Shown piece by piece: positions 43,491-55,665 of a stretch of DNA of 64,000 nt (positions are counted from its first letter, which is position 1; each line of letters starts with the position of its first letter). The notes below the pieces were generated by a model. The model was not told the DNA's origin. It searched no databases and saw only the letters and a list, made by a program, of their open reading frames with translations. A program made the translations under genes and the position numbers. Source of the DNA: Uranotaenia lowii (lineage: Eukaryota > Arthropoda > Insecta > Diptera > Culicidae); assembly GCF_029784155.1 (NCBI RefSeq), contig NC_073693.1:153919442-153983441 (forward strand), written 5' to 3'.

Positions 43491-46023
43491 CCGTCAAATG
43501 AGGCATCATGCAACAGCGGGGTTAGATGCAACGTTTCTTTACCACAGCCCTGATATAACTTTTAATTTTATATAACGTAATCGAGTTATCTTTTAATGAA
43601 TACAAAATGATGATGAGATAATATTACACATCTCAAGCTAGTATTTTAAAGTTTTTCATTTTCATTCATAATTTAAAAAACCATCAATAAATGTACAAAT
43701 TTTAACATTTTTGATGCCGTAAAAAACTTTACCCAGCATGACGGATTGGCTAAATGATAAAGCTTAGTTCTTTTAGAAATGGGACAGTTACGAATGCGTG
43801 TATCTTAAAAACCATTCGTTTGATCAAAATACTTTCTATGGAAGAAATGAAAGTAATCTTATGATAATTCATGGAAAAATTTGAAAAAAAATATTTATCG
43901 TTTTTTGTAAGAAAAATCTCTACTTTATTCTTGATACCTCCCATCGGCCGGCGCACACTTCTTTCAGTCATGATATTGATCAGTTTTTCAAACTTATACT
44001 TCGTCTAATCTGTATTTTAGGTGGCTACATCCTTCTCCTTCAATTTCTGCTTCTTTTGGGTCCAATAATTCTCTTTCAGAAGAAACTGAGGGCAATTTAG
44101 CGGATACAGATGTTGCGAAATTAAGAAAACTTGATTAATTTTGAGCCACTTCAAAATGTTTTAGTGGAATTTCTACTAGCAAAATCTGACAATAATGAAG
44201 CAAAACCATCATGAAATTGAACTAAAAGTATTATAGATCGTAGGTTGCGAAGGGTACATACAAGATTACTCATTTTAGGCTTTTAAAAACAGCAAAAATC
44301 AATGTTTTTGTTTTGAAAATTGTTTGTTTTTTTTTTATAGAAGCCGAATCTTGGCAAATCATTATATTTTATAAAAAACAATCAGCAAATAAATACTTTA
44401 ATATGCGAGGGACCTTTAAACGAGCAGACATGTTATGGGATTAAAACTTTGGGATTTGTTTGGTATAGGGTTTTTCACAAGTTTTGTCGTCCTTCAGAAA
44501 TCACCTGTCTCATTGCCTCGATACCAGCTTTATCGCTCACAATCTTTGGAACTAGCAAAAACTCGTTGTTTGAGGTTAGGTTTGAATAAGTCATAATTAG
44601 GCTACACTGTCAGCTTATCAGAGAACAAATTGTTGGACATTTCACCGATCTACACTTAGTTTTTCGTTTATCCAAAATTAAAAATTCTGGCCTTTGTGAA
44701 CATTTTCGACAGTGTTTTCATACTTTTCTCTACTCACACACACTAGTTTTATGAATAATCAACGATTTTGTACGCTATTCATTTCATAATGATGGTTTTT
44801 GAAGAAAACTGTGCAAGTTATTTTTTTTCTTTTTCTCTTGCATCGTAAACATCTCAAAAACTCATGAATTTAAAATTTAAAAAAAAAAATAGGTTGATTA
44901 GTAATTTTCACAAGCAACAAAATGCTGTCAAAATTTTTAATATCCGATTACTAGTAATCGAGCTATTAGCAAAGGAAAGTGTCCCAATTCTAAAAGAACC
45001 AAGCTTTATAACCTACAAACTTTTTAATGGTCTAGTCATCCTATTTCAACACTGTTTGTGAAAAAATATTTTTCGAGCAAATGTTTTTTTTTATAAATAA
45101 ATATTTTTTATAATTCAGTTACTAGCCTGGGGTAAGATGCCACAAAATGCAAACAAAAAAGACACCTTGTAAATCTCGTTTCCATATGCTCGAATATGAT
45201 TGTTTTGCATCACGCATTATTTTTTACAATTCGTTTATTTGAAACGGCTCAAACAAAGCATCACGCATTTGTCAACATTGAAATTTCATTCATCCAAACA
45301 TTTATTTTTATGATTTAATCTAGTAAAATTTATTGTAGTATTTCTATACCCCTTAGTGTATGCAATAACCTTATGTTCAGAATAAGTAAAAATTAGTTTC
45401 AACAGAAGCAGAAATAACTGCAATTGGTGTTTTTATGAGTATTGGCTTTCATGGCTTCAAAAGTTTATCAAAAACTATACATTTGCATACGTTTTCATTA
45501 GATTTTTCATTAAAATCATGCAAGTAACCCCTTTTATAATATAGTGGAAATCGCATGTCTCATATATAAAAATGGAGGCGTTTTCTTTGTAACAACATCA
45601 CTTATGAATGGTCGGCCGCAATGAAGTGAAATTTGGTACCCGAGGGTTTTTTGTGTTAGAGATGGTTTGTATAATAGTTTCAAGAATCTCACTTTTTATG
45701 GAAGGTGGTCCCAATACAAATTCAATTTTATTTGTTACGATTTCCATAAGAATCGATTCGCGAGCACGATGAAGTTAAGGACGTGTAGATGAAATCAAAC
45801 ATTTATTATGATTACATAAGAAGGTAAAACGAAGTTTACCGGGTCAGCTAGTTTAAAAAAAAAATAAAATAACTGAAGAAACCAATATTTTTTCCGACTA
45901 TGTCAGTTTGATGTCCCACTAACCTTAAAACTTTTTATGCTTAAATGTTATGATTATCTGTGGACGTGAGTTTTTTAGAAGCCATTGAAGTTGAAAAGTG
46001 TGGCATGTTGCCCCAGCTGACGG
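43491..46023. mobile_element. TA-flanked DNA element (2.53 kb), non-autonomous
   Basis: The ends read CCGTCAAATGAGGCATCATG and, inverted, CCGTCAGCTGGGGCAACATG, with TA outside each (43489-43490 and 46024-46025). Related motifs such as TGGGGTAAGATGCCACA (45129) occur inside. No transposase is seen. It holds a Helitron-like insert at 45558-45851. Confidence 0.7.
45558..45851 (+). mobile_element. Non-autonomous Helitron-like element (~294 bp)
   Basis: It starts TCTCATATATAAAAATGGAG and ends ACCGGGTCAGCTAG followed by T. The TC...CTAG ends and the TATATAAAAATG and GGGTCAGCTAG signatures are familiar from insect Helitrons. There is no target duplication, as expected. The expected 3' hairpin is weak, and the left base is not the usual A. 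Confidence 0.6.
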
Positions 46024-46115
46024 TATTATTTGGATGCACCCGAATAAAGTTACAAGCCGCCAAACTTCCAAAAGTGTCATATTGACTCTCAAGAGCGGAT
46101 TAGGGTTCAGAAAAT

Positions 46116-46940
46116 CATATCACGCCCTATGGAGTCTCGATTTCTGAACGTAAAAATCTAAAAACAATATTTCGGTATCAAATTTTGAATACGGCGAATG
46201 CGCCAACATCACTGTTTCGAGAAAAACGCGTTCAAAGTTTGACAGCTCCATAAGCTCCCAGCAAAAATTTTATTTTGTTTTCTTTATTTCTCGAAAACCA
46301 AATATCTTTCAGTTAATATTGTAGACTCAAAACGTAGGTCTTTGAACGTACTTTATCACCCTGCTGATAACTCCATTTGTTTACATTTGGCGCATTTGCC
46401 CTACTCAAAATTCACTACCGATTTTATCTCCATTTACATTGCATTGCCGAGAGAGTCAATTGATAGAATACACTTCAACACAATTTTTTTTTTTTTTTTG
46501 TTTTGTTCACAGTTGCAATTTTTCACGTTGCTTAGGCATAAAAAATTCCGTTCTTCTGTGTTGAAGTAACATTATACAGTAACATTATCATGAGCCTCAG
46601 ATATTCTCAATTAATTAAGAATCAGATCCTAGCAGATGGCAATCAGATGCAAACTTAAATAATTATGCAAATTCAAAAGTTCGCTTGGGTATAAAAACTG
46701 AAACGAAGATTTCAAAGAAAGAAATATAATATATTAAAATAACTTGGTATGGTTATTTCGAATTTTGTTTTTGGAAATCACATTGAAAATTTTGATTCAG
46801 CTATCAGTTCAACCTTTATATTATTTTTAATTCATCAAGATGACAAGTTTAAGTTTAACATTAATATAAACAATTTTAATTGGGATCCCAGAATTCAAGA
46901 TTTTAGATATGATTGTAATTCAATAATTTCATCTTTGAAA
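46116..46940. other. Intergenic, no feature seen
   Basis: AT-rich with a T run at about 46482-46500. No gene recognised. Confidence 0.45.
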
Positions 46941-47035
46941 CAGTGGTTTTCAAAGTAGTCCCTACCGCCCCCTGGGGGGCGTTGATAGCTTCCAGTGGGG
47001 CGGTGAACTGTATTTTGGAATTTGGGGGAATTTGT
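46941..47035. mobile_element. Possible hAT-type terminus (fragment)
   Basis: It starts CAGTGGTTTTCAAAGTAGTC followed by a GC-rich palindrome CGCCCCCTGGGGGGCG, like the outer end of many hAT MITEs. I found no matching right end or 8-bp duplication, so it is at best a truncated copy. Confidence 0.35.
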
Positions 47036-47399
47036 TGGATTCAGGGTGATGGTGGTGTTATTTTAAAATTTACATTTTTACAAATTACGAAACTGCGTAG
47101 AATTGAAACAACAAAGAGTAAATTCCATGCCCAACAATGAAATAACTTGGCAAAACTCTAAATACCACATTATAGCCTGGTTTAAGACTTAAATATTCAA
47201 AATTTTACGAAGTTGTAATGCATGATTTTTTCTCTGTAGCATAATCACCATCGATTTTTTTTAATTGTGACAGATTTCCTATAAGGTATCTATATTGAAT
47301 TGGTTTTGTTCATTTTGTGTGGGCCAAAACATTACGGGATGGTCGAGGGATCGAATGAACGGCAAAATTCGTTTTTGTAGACAGTATTTTTGTTATTGT

Positions 47400-47800
47400 A
47401 TTATTTGTATCGAAAACTTTTTTTGCACAGCTGCAAGTGCCCTGCCAAATTTGGCTGGAACATCCCCCGAGCCGCTGCAAGTAAAATGTTGGGATTTACC
47501 CCAAGTCAGCCTTGACATAGGTTTCATCGTCCACCAGAAGACATCCGTCGAACGTTGTCAGCACCTGGTCGTATAGCTTCCGAGCTCGGATCTTGGCCAC
47601 AATATTCTGTTTTATGGTCCGATTTGGCTGTTTGCTAGCTCGATACGACATGTTTGCTTCCCGGAGTCGAATTCTCCTCACGGTACTATGGGCAGCACCG
47701 GATTTTTTGGACAGATTTTAATTCCTCTTAATCGTCTTCAAAATCTTACCACGCATTTTATAACTATTCAATTTTTTCCCTTCATTTGGCTTACATGTTG
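47400..47800 (-). pseudogene. Mariner transposase fragment (probably DD37E type)
   Basis: On the minus strand the reading AAHSTVRRIRLREANMSYRA leads to KIRARKLYDQVLTTFDGCLL and VDDETYVKADLG, then a stop; GDVPAKF continues in another frame. It matches the middle of the DD37E transposase at 59177-60259 (KLYTTIL, VMDDESYVKAD). The first catalytic Asp motif is present; the rest of the core is lost or scrambled. Confidence 0.7.
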
Positions 47801-47959
47801 AATGTTTACAAAGTACAGACGATTTGCGTAGTGTCAAAAATACATACGTGGAGCTGACAAAATTCTCGACACGTGGGTACCAAGAACTTCCAAATCCATC
47901 CACCAGGAGCGCCACAATATGAGCCAAAATTTACTCTTATTCTAAATTAAGCAAGCTTT

Positions 47960-50428
47960 AACGTGTGAATTTGCGAAAACCGTGGAAAATAACGTGTTCA
48001 TGGCAAATATCCGTGTAAATAGAAGTCTTTTAGAAAAACTGAACAAAATCAACCCACGTTGAAAAAAAAATTAGTGTACTTTTTATGAATTACTTTTGGT
48101 GATGGTATACATATAAGTTTGGCAATACTATTAAGCTTTTTTCAAGAGTTTTTTAAATATCCCACTTGTTTCTCGTGAAATGTCCCGCTTTTTCTGAAAG
48201 TATCTGGCAAGCCTAGTATATGAGAAAGGACATCTATATAACATTTTGGGCATAACTCGACAGTCTATTAAGCGAATGAAATGAAATTTGGTAGAGGAGG
48301 GTATTTAAAATCAAGAAATGCTGCTATTATCAATTAGAATCCTCTCGGCATTCCAATGGGGAGATAAAAAGGGGGAGAGGGAGCTCTCATACATTTTTTT
48401 TAATTGACAGAGACGAATGAGTGAGCCTACTCAAAGTCTCTATAATGGAAAAAAAAAACTTTTTTGAATCACTGTTTATGTAAGTTTACGGTAACCAAAT
48501 CGGACATGCGAGGTACTTGGCTACGAGAAATGTTTCTATATGACCATTCAATACCTTTCTCTTCTTCCAGTAAAGAGACGTGAAGAAGAAGGAGAGCCCC
48601 AAAGAAGATATTTGGCATAACTTGAAATCTTTTGAAGCAAATGGCCAAATGAGTTCGAGATTACAAGATAACATCCTACGGCACAGACCACGACCGTGGT
48701 CCTTTTTTCCTCTATCCTCTTAGTTGGCAAATCTAGGTTTTTGCTTTCGCTTTCTCTGCCCATCGTGTGCCGGTCGAGTGTCGTTTATCCTAGACTCACA
48801 CTTGTTATACACAAGTTCGGGACTCCTCAAAGCTACGACACGGATGTTTCCCAAAGGTGACGACACCGACACCAATTCCGACTGGAGTTGCTCCACCAAG
48901 ACAGTCGTTTACACCCTTCCTATAAGACACACAGCGAAGAAAGTCACATCTTATCCTAAAATCTTCCTTATAGTAAGTGGCACTACTCCCTGGCGGTGGG
49001 GTATCTATCATAAATTTACAAACTCTGCATTCTATTTCCAAATCTCTAAAAAGAGATGCCTAACAAAATTGAATTATAGAAAGTGTACAACAAAAGCGCG
49101 ATATCAAATTGTTAATGAATGAACAATTTCCCGCAACTAAAAAACTGCAAATTATGTTTCAAAGGAAAAGGATTTCAATAAATTTACTGTGTTGTGTAAA
49201 ACAAGATTGCTCGGCTGTTGCAGGCGAAAGTCAACTGCACATTATTTCAAGTGTACAAACTCAGTATCACATCACCAACATGGTGGCAAACTGCAGGACC
49301 TGCATCAATCGCACATCCTATCAATGAACCCACTATACCTACGACGAGTGCCTACCAATACAGATAAGACAAGTGTTGGTGGCGATTCAGTTCTCCCTCT
49401 TTTTATGCTGGTTTATGCTCGGCCGATGCATGGGGTTGGAGAAACATACCGACCAAAACAACGTTTGGTCTGTGTGAGTTTGACTGCGGGCTTCGGAAAT
49501 TTAACAGTGCCCTTAGAAAAATCTTGATTTGTCTTATGCGCTCAATGGATTATATTGACAAAAGGCAACCGTTTTGAAGTTTTTCTGAAAGATTTCATAA
49601 TGTTGAGTAATTCTACTTTTGAAATCTTAGAAAAATATGGGTTTGTTTAAAGAATTTATGTCATATGTACAGAGTGGTTATTTCGTAGAAAGACTTTTCA
49701 AACATACATATACCGCATCATAGTCGTAGGGATGGGCATCTTAACTCAAAGTTTCTTAATTTTCAAGTTCTTAATCAAATTTTGATAAACGACCAAAAAG
49801 TCAAGTTAAGAATTATGTATTTTGCGTCTTTTTTGAGCAAATTTAAGCAAAATTATCATGAAATAGCCCAGACATTTACGGAAAAATATATGTACAGTTT
49901 AGGTTAGAATTATTCCGGATTTGTATCCGCAGTTTCCTAATTTTGATTCTGGATCAAAATCAATTTTCTATATGATTAGAATCAGTTTGGAATCCCAAAC
50001 CAGATAATAAAAATAAGATAAAATTTGAGTCGTTTTAAACATTTTGTTCTTCAAAAATCTCGATTCTAATTTTGTTTTAAATATTCACAGGATTCTAATT
50101 ATGAATGATCAATTTTTGTTGGTTGAAGAACTTGTACTTAATATTCAAGTGAAAATTTAGCTGGAAATATATTTTATTGGTTTGTTGTTCACCATTATTT
50201 ATATTGCAGATTCTTCAAAACCTAAGTTTCAAACAAAAATCTTAAAATTTTAAACGAGTTTACAAGAGTAAAAATGGAATTTAATTTGAGCCGCAAACTT
50301 AATCTCTTAGTTATTTTTTCTAAATATTTGATTAATTTTCACCAATGGTTATTTTTGTGATTTTTAAAAATTAGCTTAAAACTTGCCAATTTAAGTACGT
50401 ATAAAAAGTTTTTCTATGCTTATGCTTA
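47960..50428. other. Intergenic, no confident feature
   Basis: Stretches near 48720-49000 and 49300-49500 are richer in GC than their surroundings, but their open frames carry no family motif I recognise. A Helitron-like start near 48230 was considered and not accepted. Confidence 0.4.
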
Positions 50429-50430
50429 TA

Positions 50431-51379
50431 GGGGGAAGTGTTCCTAAATGCGCATTGCGCATATTGGGTAATATGCGCATACAGCCGATTGACGATATGA
50501 CTGGAGATTCGTCATATCTAATCAGTGCAGTTTGAGGGTAATATGCTTTTAACACATGGCATGAAAAAATAAATTGTTATATAAAATCGAAAACATTTAA
50601 AAATTCAAAAAAGATTTTTGTCGATTTTGTTATAATATATTAAACTTTAATTATCGTGCGTATAGATTCTGTGAACAAAAATTTTTATGGTTTTTCTTTC
50701 TTATTTATCTGGAAATCGGAAATTCAACAAATTTGTGCTTTTGACAAAGTTGTAGATGATAAGATATTGGAATAAGAGACAGGTTCTGAATGCCCATATC
50801 AAGGCAGGTTAAATGCCTATATCCAGAAAAATAGATTAGTCTTATAAATTTTTAACTTTTTATCATTTAAACATTAAATCTACGCTCAAATCACGATCTT
50901 ACAGCGTAAAAAGAAGAACTTCATACTGATTCGATAAAAATACGATATGAACAAAATATTAAACATAAAATATGGCCATATGGCATACCTAACTATGTTT
51001 CAAGCAAAAGAACTAGTGATGTAAAAAATTTCACCAAAATTTTAGCCTTGACGTATGCTTAACATCCGTTTCTACCATTTTCAATTGAAAAATATGAAAA
51101 TATTGCAAGTGTTAATGAAATATAGCTAAAACCATAAATATGCGCATTTAGCCCGCCAGTTTCGGAAATCAACTATTTTGACTTCTTTTATTATAAAATT
51201 AATTTCACAAAAACTGTAAGAGATTTTAACAGGAAAATTGCTCTAACGTACATATATAAAACAGATGTCCACCTGTGTCCACCTGTGACATGGTTATATA
51301 GTGTTCAGACTCCTATCTATTGGAATATAGGAGAAAATGAGTGCTTTCCTTAATATGCGTATATAGCCCGCATCTCCCC
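50431..51379. mobile_element. Possible TA-flanked MITE (949 bp) rich in ATGCGCAT motifs
   Basis: The left end is GGGGGAAGTG, soon followed by AAATGCGCATTGCGCATAT. The right end, inverted, is GGGGAGATGCGGGCTATATA, then CGCATATT. TA flanks both (50429-50430 and 51380-51381). The terminal match is short, so the assignment is moderate. Confidence 0.5.
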
Positions 51380-51381
51380 TA

Positions 51382-52735
51382 CTTATAATACGTACGCAGC
51401 CAGATATTGTCAGCATCCCGATAAATATCAACAATACTTTTACTAACTATTCATCTAACTTAGGCCGGGCCCACTGTGCAGTATTGGACACAGAGCCAAC
51501 TGGAACTAGGATTGTTCGATCTTTTGGAAAAGATCGATTCTCAATATCGATTTAGCTGAATGGTTCCAGGATTGATCCACCCAAAAAATCGAAGCAAGAT
51601 CGATGTTTTAAATTTTGGTAAGGAGTGCTGCATGAGAGCTGCTTTATGCTGAAGTTATCAGTGAAAAACGACAGGAAAGCTCATACATTTGAATATCAAA
51701 TGTATGAGCAATCAAAACATATGTTTTGATATTCAACATCAATATGTTTAACTTCTCATGACTTTAGTTGAGTGTATATGACATATCAAAAACAGAATAA
51801 ATATTTACCTAGGTGCATTTCTCTAAATGACATACTTTCACACAGGCACAAGGCACAATTTTCCCGTATGTTTGGGTAACGTGCCACTATTAAGCCTACC
51901 CTCATTCTGAAGTTTACTAGGTGAAATGCTAGTTTTAGAAACGCTACGGATTTTTATTTACACTGGTGTTTTTAATACCATCTATTCAGTAACAGGTCAT
52001 GGCACAAATTCGATTCTTCAAGCATCTAAATTGTTCATATACAATTTTCATTAAAAGTAGAGGCAATATTAAAATACAGCCTTTTACCATATTTCGACTA
52101 TGAGACAAGGTTCCCAAAAACAATTTATGTTTTTGACAAATAAAAATCAGAAATTCTGTAATTTTACCTCGAAGTTCATGACAATCTTCTGTGCATCAAT
52201 TGTCGTGAAATTCACAGTGAGAAAAGTCAAGTCAAATATTCATTATATTGTTTTCATAATAAATTTAAAAAAATATATTCACATAACAAATGCAATAATA
52301 TTTCATGAATAAGATTAAAAATCTGAAGTAATAGTGATATCAAAATTCATAATTTCAAAAGTATGCACAAAACGCAGAAATTCTGTGAATTCTGCGAAAA
52401 TTTTCAATATTCTGTAGTCTCTGATACAGACTCTCTAACGATAAATTGTTTTAAATTCGGTGAAATCACAGATTATTCTGCAATTTTGGCAACCTAGCTA
52501 TGAGACTGGAAATTTTTGGTTTGAAGTTATATCTTGAGCTTAGTATTATGCTTAATTCAAGGCTTAATAAGCTTCCAAGTGACCGTTCTATGGAACTTTC
52601 AATTACTTGAGCATTTGATAAAAGTTCTGGATTTCCTCAAGAATATAGAGGTAAAACCAACCCCCTGGCAACTTGACAGTTCTTGCGAGTTTCGTGTGCC
52701 TGAATCCAGAAAAACACTGATTTGAATTAGAAAAT
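51382..52735. other. Intergenic with small palindromes
   Basis: GCTCATACATTTG (51679-51691) pairs with CAAATGTATGAGC (51697-51709), and a perfect 20-bp palindrome follows at 51711-51730 (ATCAAAACATATGTTTTGAT). A repeat related to 63470-63600 (CAGAATTCTGC-like, ending GGCAACC) lies at about 52375-52495. No gene is seen. Confidence 0.5.
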
Positions 52736-52779
52736 TTTGAACAAAAATAAATCAATCTTGGGTGATTTACTGCGAGGAA

Positions 52780-53995
52780 TTGAATGAAGGCTGTTTGAGC
52801 TAACGCACAATGGAGTTATGACTGATTCCCCTATATTTTTCAATTAATTATGAAAAAGTTAGTTCGGACTTGAACATTTTGACCAAATGACACTTATCCT
52901 GGGTGATTTTTTTTTTCGAGAAATCGAATACCATCAATTCCTTTACATTTTTCCAATAGTTTAAAAAGCATGTTCGGACTTGAAAATTTTGAACCAAATG
53001 ACACTGTGATTTTTGTTTTTTTTTAAGGAATCGAAAGAAGGCTGTTTAGCCCCCGCACGCATCGTAAAATGGAGTAATGGTTGTTTTTACCCAAATTTCC
53101 CTACATTTTTCAATAAATTCGAAAAAAACCATGCTGGGACTTGAAAATATGAATCAAATGAGGCTTAACTTGTGGGATTTTTTTTTCGAGAAATCGAATG
53201 AAGGCTGTTTGAGCCACCGAACACAATGGTAAATGGAGTATTAAATTGCTGTTTTACCCTCAATTTCCTCCTTTTGAAAAAGGGAATGAAAGCACTTTGA
53301 GCAACCACACGCATTGGATAATGGAGTTCTGGCTGTTTTAACATTAATTCCCCTAAATATTAACATATGTTGCATGTTCGGACTTGATAATTTTAAACCA
53401 AATGAGATTTATTTTATGCGATTTTTCCTGAGGAATCGAATGAAGGCAATTTGAGCCACCGCAAGCTTTGGAAAATTGAACTATTCCTGGTTTATCCAGT
53501 ATTCCCCTTTATTTTTAAATTCATTAAAACTAAAGCGAGTTATGACTTGAAAATTTTATGACCTATCTTGAGTAAGTTTTTTCGAGGAATCGAATGAAGG
53601 CTATTTGAGCCACCGCACACAATGGAAAATGGGGTTATTGCAGTTTTCCCCTCCATTCCCGTATATTCTTCAAATATTCCAGTAAGAACATGTTCGGAAT
53701 TGAAAACTTATCTTTATGATGTTTTTTAGAAACCAAATGAAGGCTATTTGAGCCACCGACCACAAGCATAGTAAAATGGAGTTATATCTGGTTTTATCCT
53801 CAACATCTGCATTTTAATATACTTAAAAAAAAACATCTTCGGACTTGAAAAATAGAACCAAATTAGACTTATGTTGTTTTTTTTTTCAGAGGAATCGTAT
53901 GAAGGCTATTTTAGCCAATGGAAAATCGGAAAATGGTATAATGGCTGTTTTAACGCTCATTTCCCTAAATTTTTGAAATATTTAAGCTATAACTT
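52780..53995 (+). repeat. Satellite-like ~160-bp tandem repeat, forward block
   Basis: The core GAATGAAGGCTATTTGAGCC recurs with variation at about 52786, 53036, 53200, 53287, 53443, 53596, 53740 and 53900. Spacing is mostly 144-164 bp. Each unit also carries ATGGAGTTATGGCTGTTTTA, then CATGTTCGGACTTGAAAA and AACCAAATGAGACTTAT. Units differ by substitutions and small indels. Confidence 0.85.
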
Positions 53996-53999
53996 CATT

Positions 54000-54945
54000 T
54001 TACGAAGCGTACGGTAGCTCAAACAGCCTTCATTCGATTACTCGAAAAAAAAAACTGCACAAGATAAGTCTCATTTGGTTCCAAATTTGAAGTCTGAACA
54101 TGCATTTTTCTGAAATATTTAATAACTGTAGGAAAATTGAGGGTAAAACAGCCAATACTCCATTTTCCGATGCGTGCGATGGCTCAAATAGCCTTCATTA
54201 GATTCCCCGGAAAAATTATTCCAGATAGTACCGATTTGTTTCTTGTGAAAACTTTTTGCTGAATAAATTGGAAAATGTTGGAATTTTGAGGGGAAAACAT
54301 AAATGATTCCATTTTCCTATGCGTACGGTGGCTCGAATAGCCTTGGTTTGATTTCTTGAAAAGAAAAAAAAAACCACACAAGGTCTCATTAGGTTATAAA
54401 ATTTCAAGGCAGAACTTATTTTTTTCTCTGAATTAATTTAAAAATTGTAGCGAATAGTGGGTAAAAACAGAATTAGCTTCATTTTCCAAAGCGTGCGGTG
54501 GTTTAAATAGCCTTCATTCGATTCCTCAGAAAAAAAAAATCACATACCATAAGTCCCATTTGGTTTAAAATCCGAACATGCTTTTCTGTAAGATTAAAAA
54601 AAATTAGGGAAATTAAGGTTAAAACAGCCAACTCCATTTACCATTGCGTTCGGTGGCTCAAATAGCCTTCATTCGATTCTTTGGAAAAAATCACACAAGA
54701 TAAGTTTCATTTGATTCAAAATTGTCAAGTTCGAACATGCTTTTTCTGAACTATTTGAAAAATGTGGGGGGATTGAGGGTAATTCGGTCATAACTCCATT
54801 TTCCGATGCTTGCGGTGACTCAAACTGCCTTATTCGATTTCTCGGAAAAAATCACCCAAGGTCTATTTTTGTTCAAAATTTTCTTGTCTAAATAAGTGTT
54901 TTTCTAGATTGTTTACAAAATATAGGGGAATTCGGGATTACAAAC
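54000..54945 (-). repeat. Satellite-like ~160-bp tandem repeat, inverted block
   Basis: The same unit appears in reverse orientation, with GGCTCAAATAGCCTTCATTC-type cores at about 54016, 54184, 54334, 54493, 54657 and 54819 (spacing 150-168 bp). The orientation switches between 53995 and 54000 with no obvious spacer, so the two blocks form one large inverted array. Confidence 0.85.
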
Positions 54946-54949
54946 TATA

Positions 54950-55412
54950 TCTTCGTTCATAAGCTCCTGCGGCATTTGAAGTATGTCCAATCGACTCTCC
55001 GGACATGTTCACTAATGAAAAGTATATTTTAATAGATTTGGTTCATGTAAGAGGGTAGATATTGAATTTCTTCGCGGTTTATACACTTTTTTCCCCATTG
55101 TATGTTGACTTTCTGAAAAACAAAACTGTTAAAAATGAAACAAAAAATTTCTTTTCCTCATGCAGGAGAGATAAAAGCAAAACGAGCACTCGGGGCATAG
55201 TATGCACTCATCTTTTCTACAAATGTACGTATTTTCTCAAATAAATTTTCATGAGGATTAGGTTTGTACTTTCTAAACGAGTAATTTTTCAGTAAGTAAT
55301 CTCCTTTATCATCTTTACAGAAATATTAAAAAAAAACCTACTTGGTTCTCAAGTGACATAAATATTATAATTTTTGAGCAACGGTATTATACAACTACAA
55401 CACTACAACATT
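54950..55412. other. Intergenic, no feature seen
   Basis: AT-rich; no gene recognised. Confidence 0.5.
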
Positions 55413-55420
55413 GTGTATAC

Positions 55421-55657
55421 CAGGCATGTCAAACTCGTTTAGGTGTGCGGGCCGCATTAAAAATTTTACATGACGTAGAGGGCCGCAGCCAAAATCAGTT
55501 AAATCGGTACATTCAGCTTTAGTTTTTTTTGCAGTAATATTTTACATAAAAATCAGTGGTGTTTTTTTTGTGACAATTTAAGACGGGGCTACGCGGGACG
55601 CATTGACCTAGGCCGCGGGCCGCATGCGGCCCGCGAACCCCCAGTTTGACATGCCTG
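55421..55657. mobile_element. hAT MITE (237 bp) with 8-bp duplication
   Basis: The ends read CAGGCATGTCAAACT and, inverted, the same bases. GTGTATAC flanks both sides (55413-55420 and 55658-55665). The interior has GGCCGCGGGCCGCATGCGGC, typical of Charlie-like hAT MITEs. No coding capacity is present. Confidence 0.9.
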
Positions 55658-55665
55658 GTGTATAC

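Larger units (their letters stand above)
40495..46115. repeat. Dispersed repeat family copy A, carrying several nested insertions
   Basis: The left edge reads CCGTCCCTGAAATTTTTACC, then GGAGTGTCAATTTGACACTC (40532-40551). The body from about 40690 matches copy B at 62602 (for example CAGATCAGCTACGGAATGCT, with small changes). The sequence resumes after the mariner at 43278 with AGATATAGCGGTTTTAAGC, and after the element at 43491-46023 with TTATTTGGATGCACCCG. It is therefore one old repeat copy hit at least twice. Confidence 0.55.

Noticed and set aside
48205..48470. A second Helitron-like element beginning near CTATATAACATTTTGGGCAT
   Set aside because: The start and the ATGAAATTTGGTA block look familiar, but no CTAG-type 3' end with a hairpin was found.
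52780..54945. A CRISPR-like array
   Set aside because: The unit is ~160 bp of diverged satellite with no short identical repeats and unique spacers, and the genome is an animal's.
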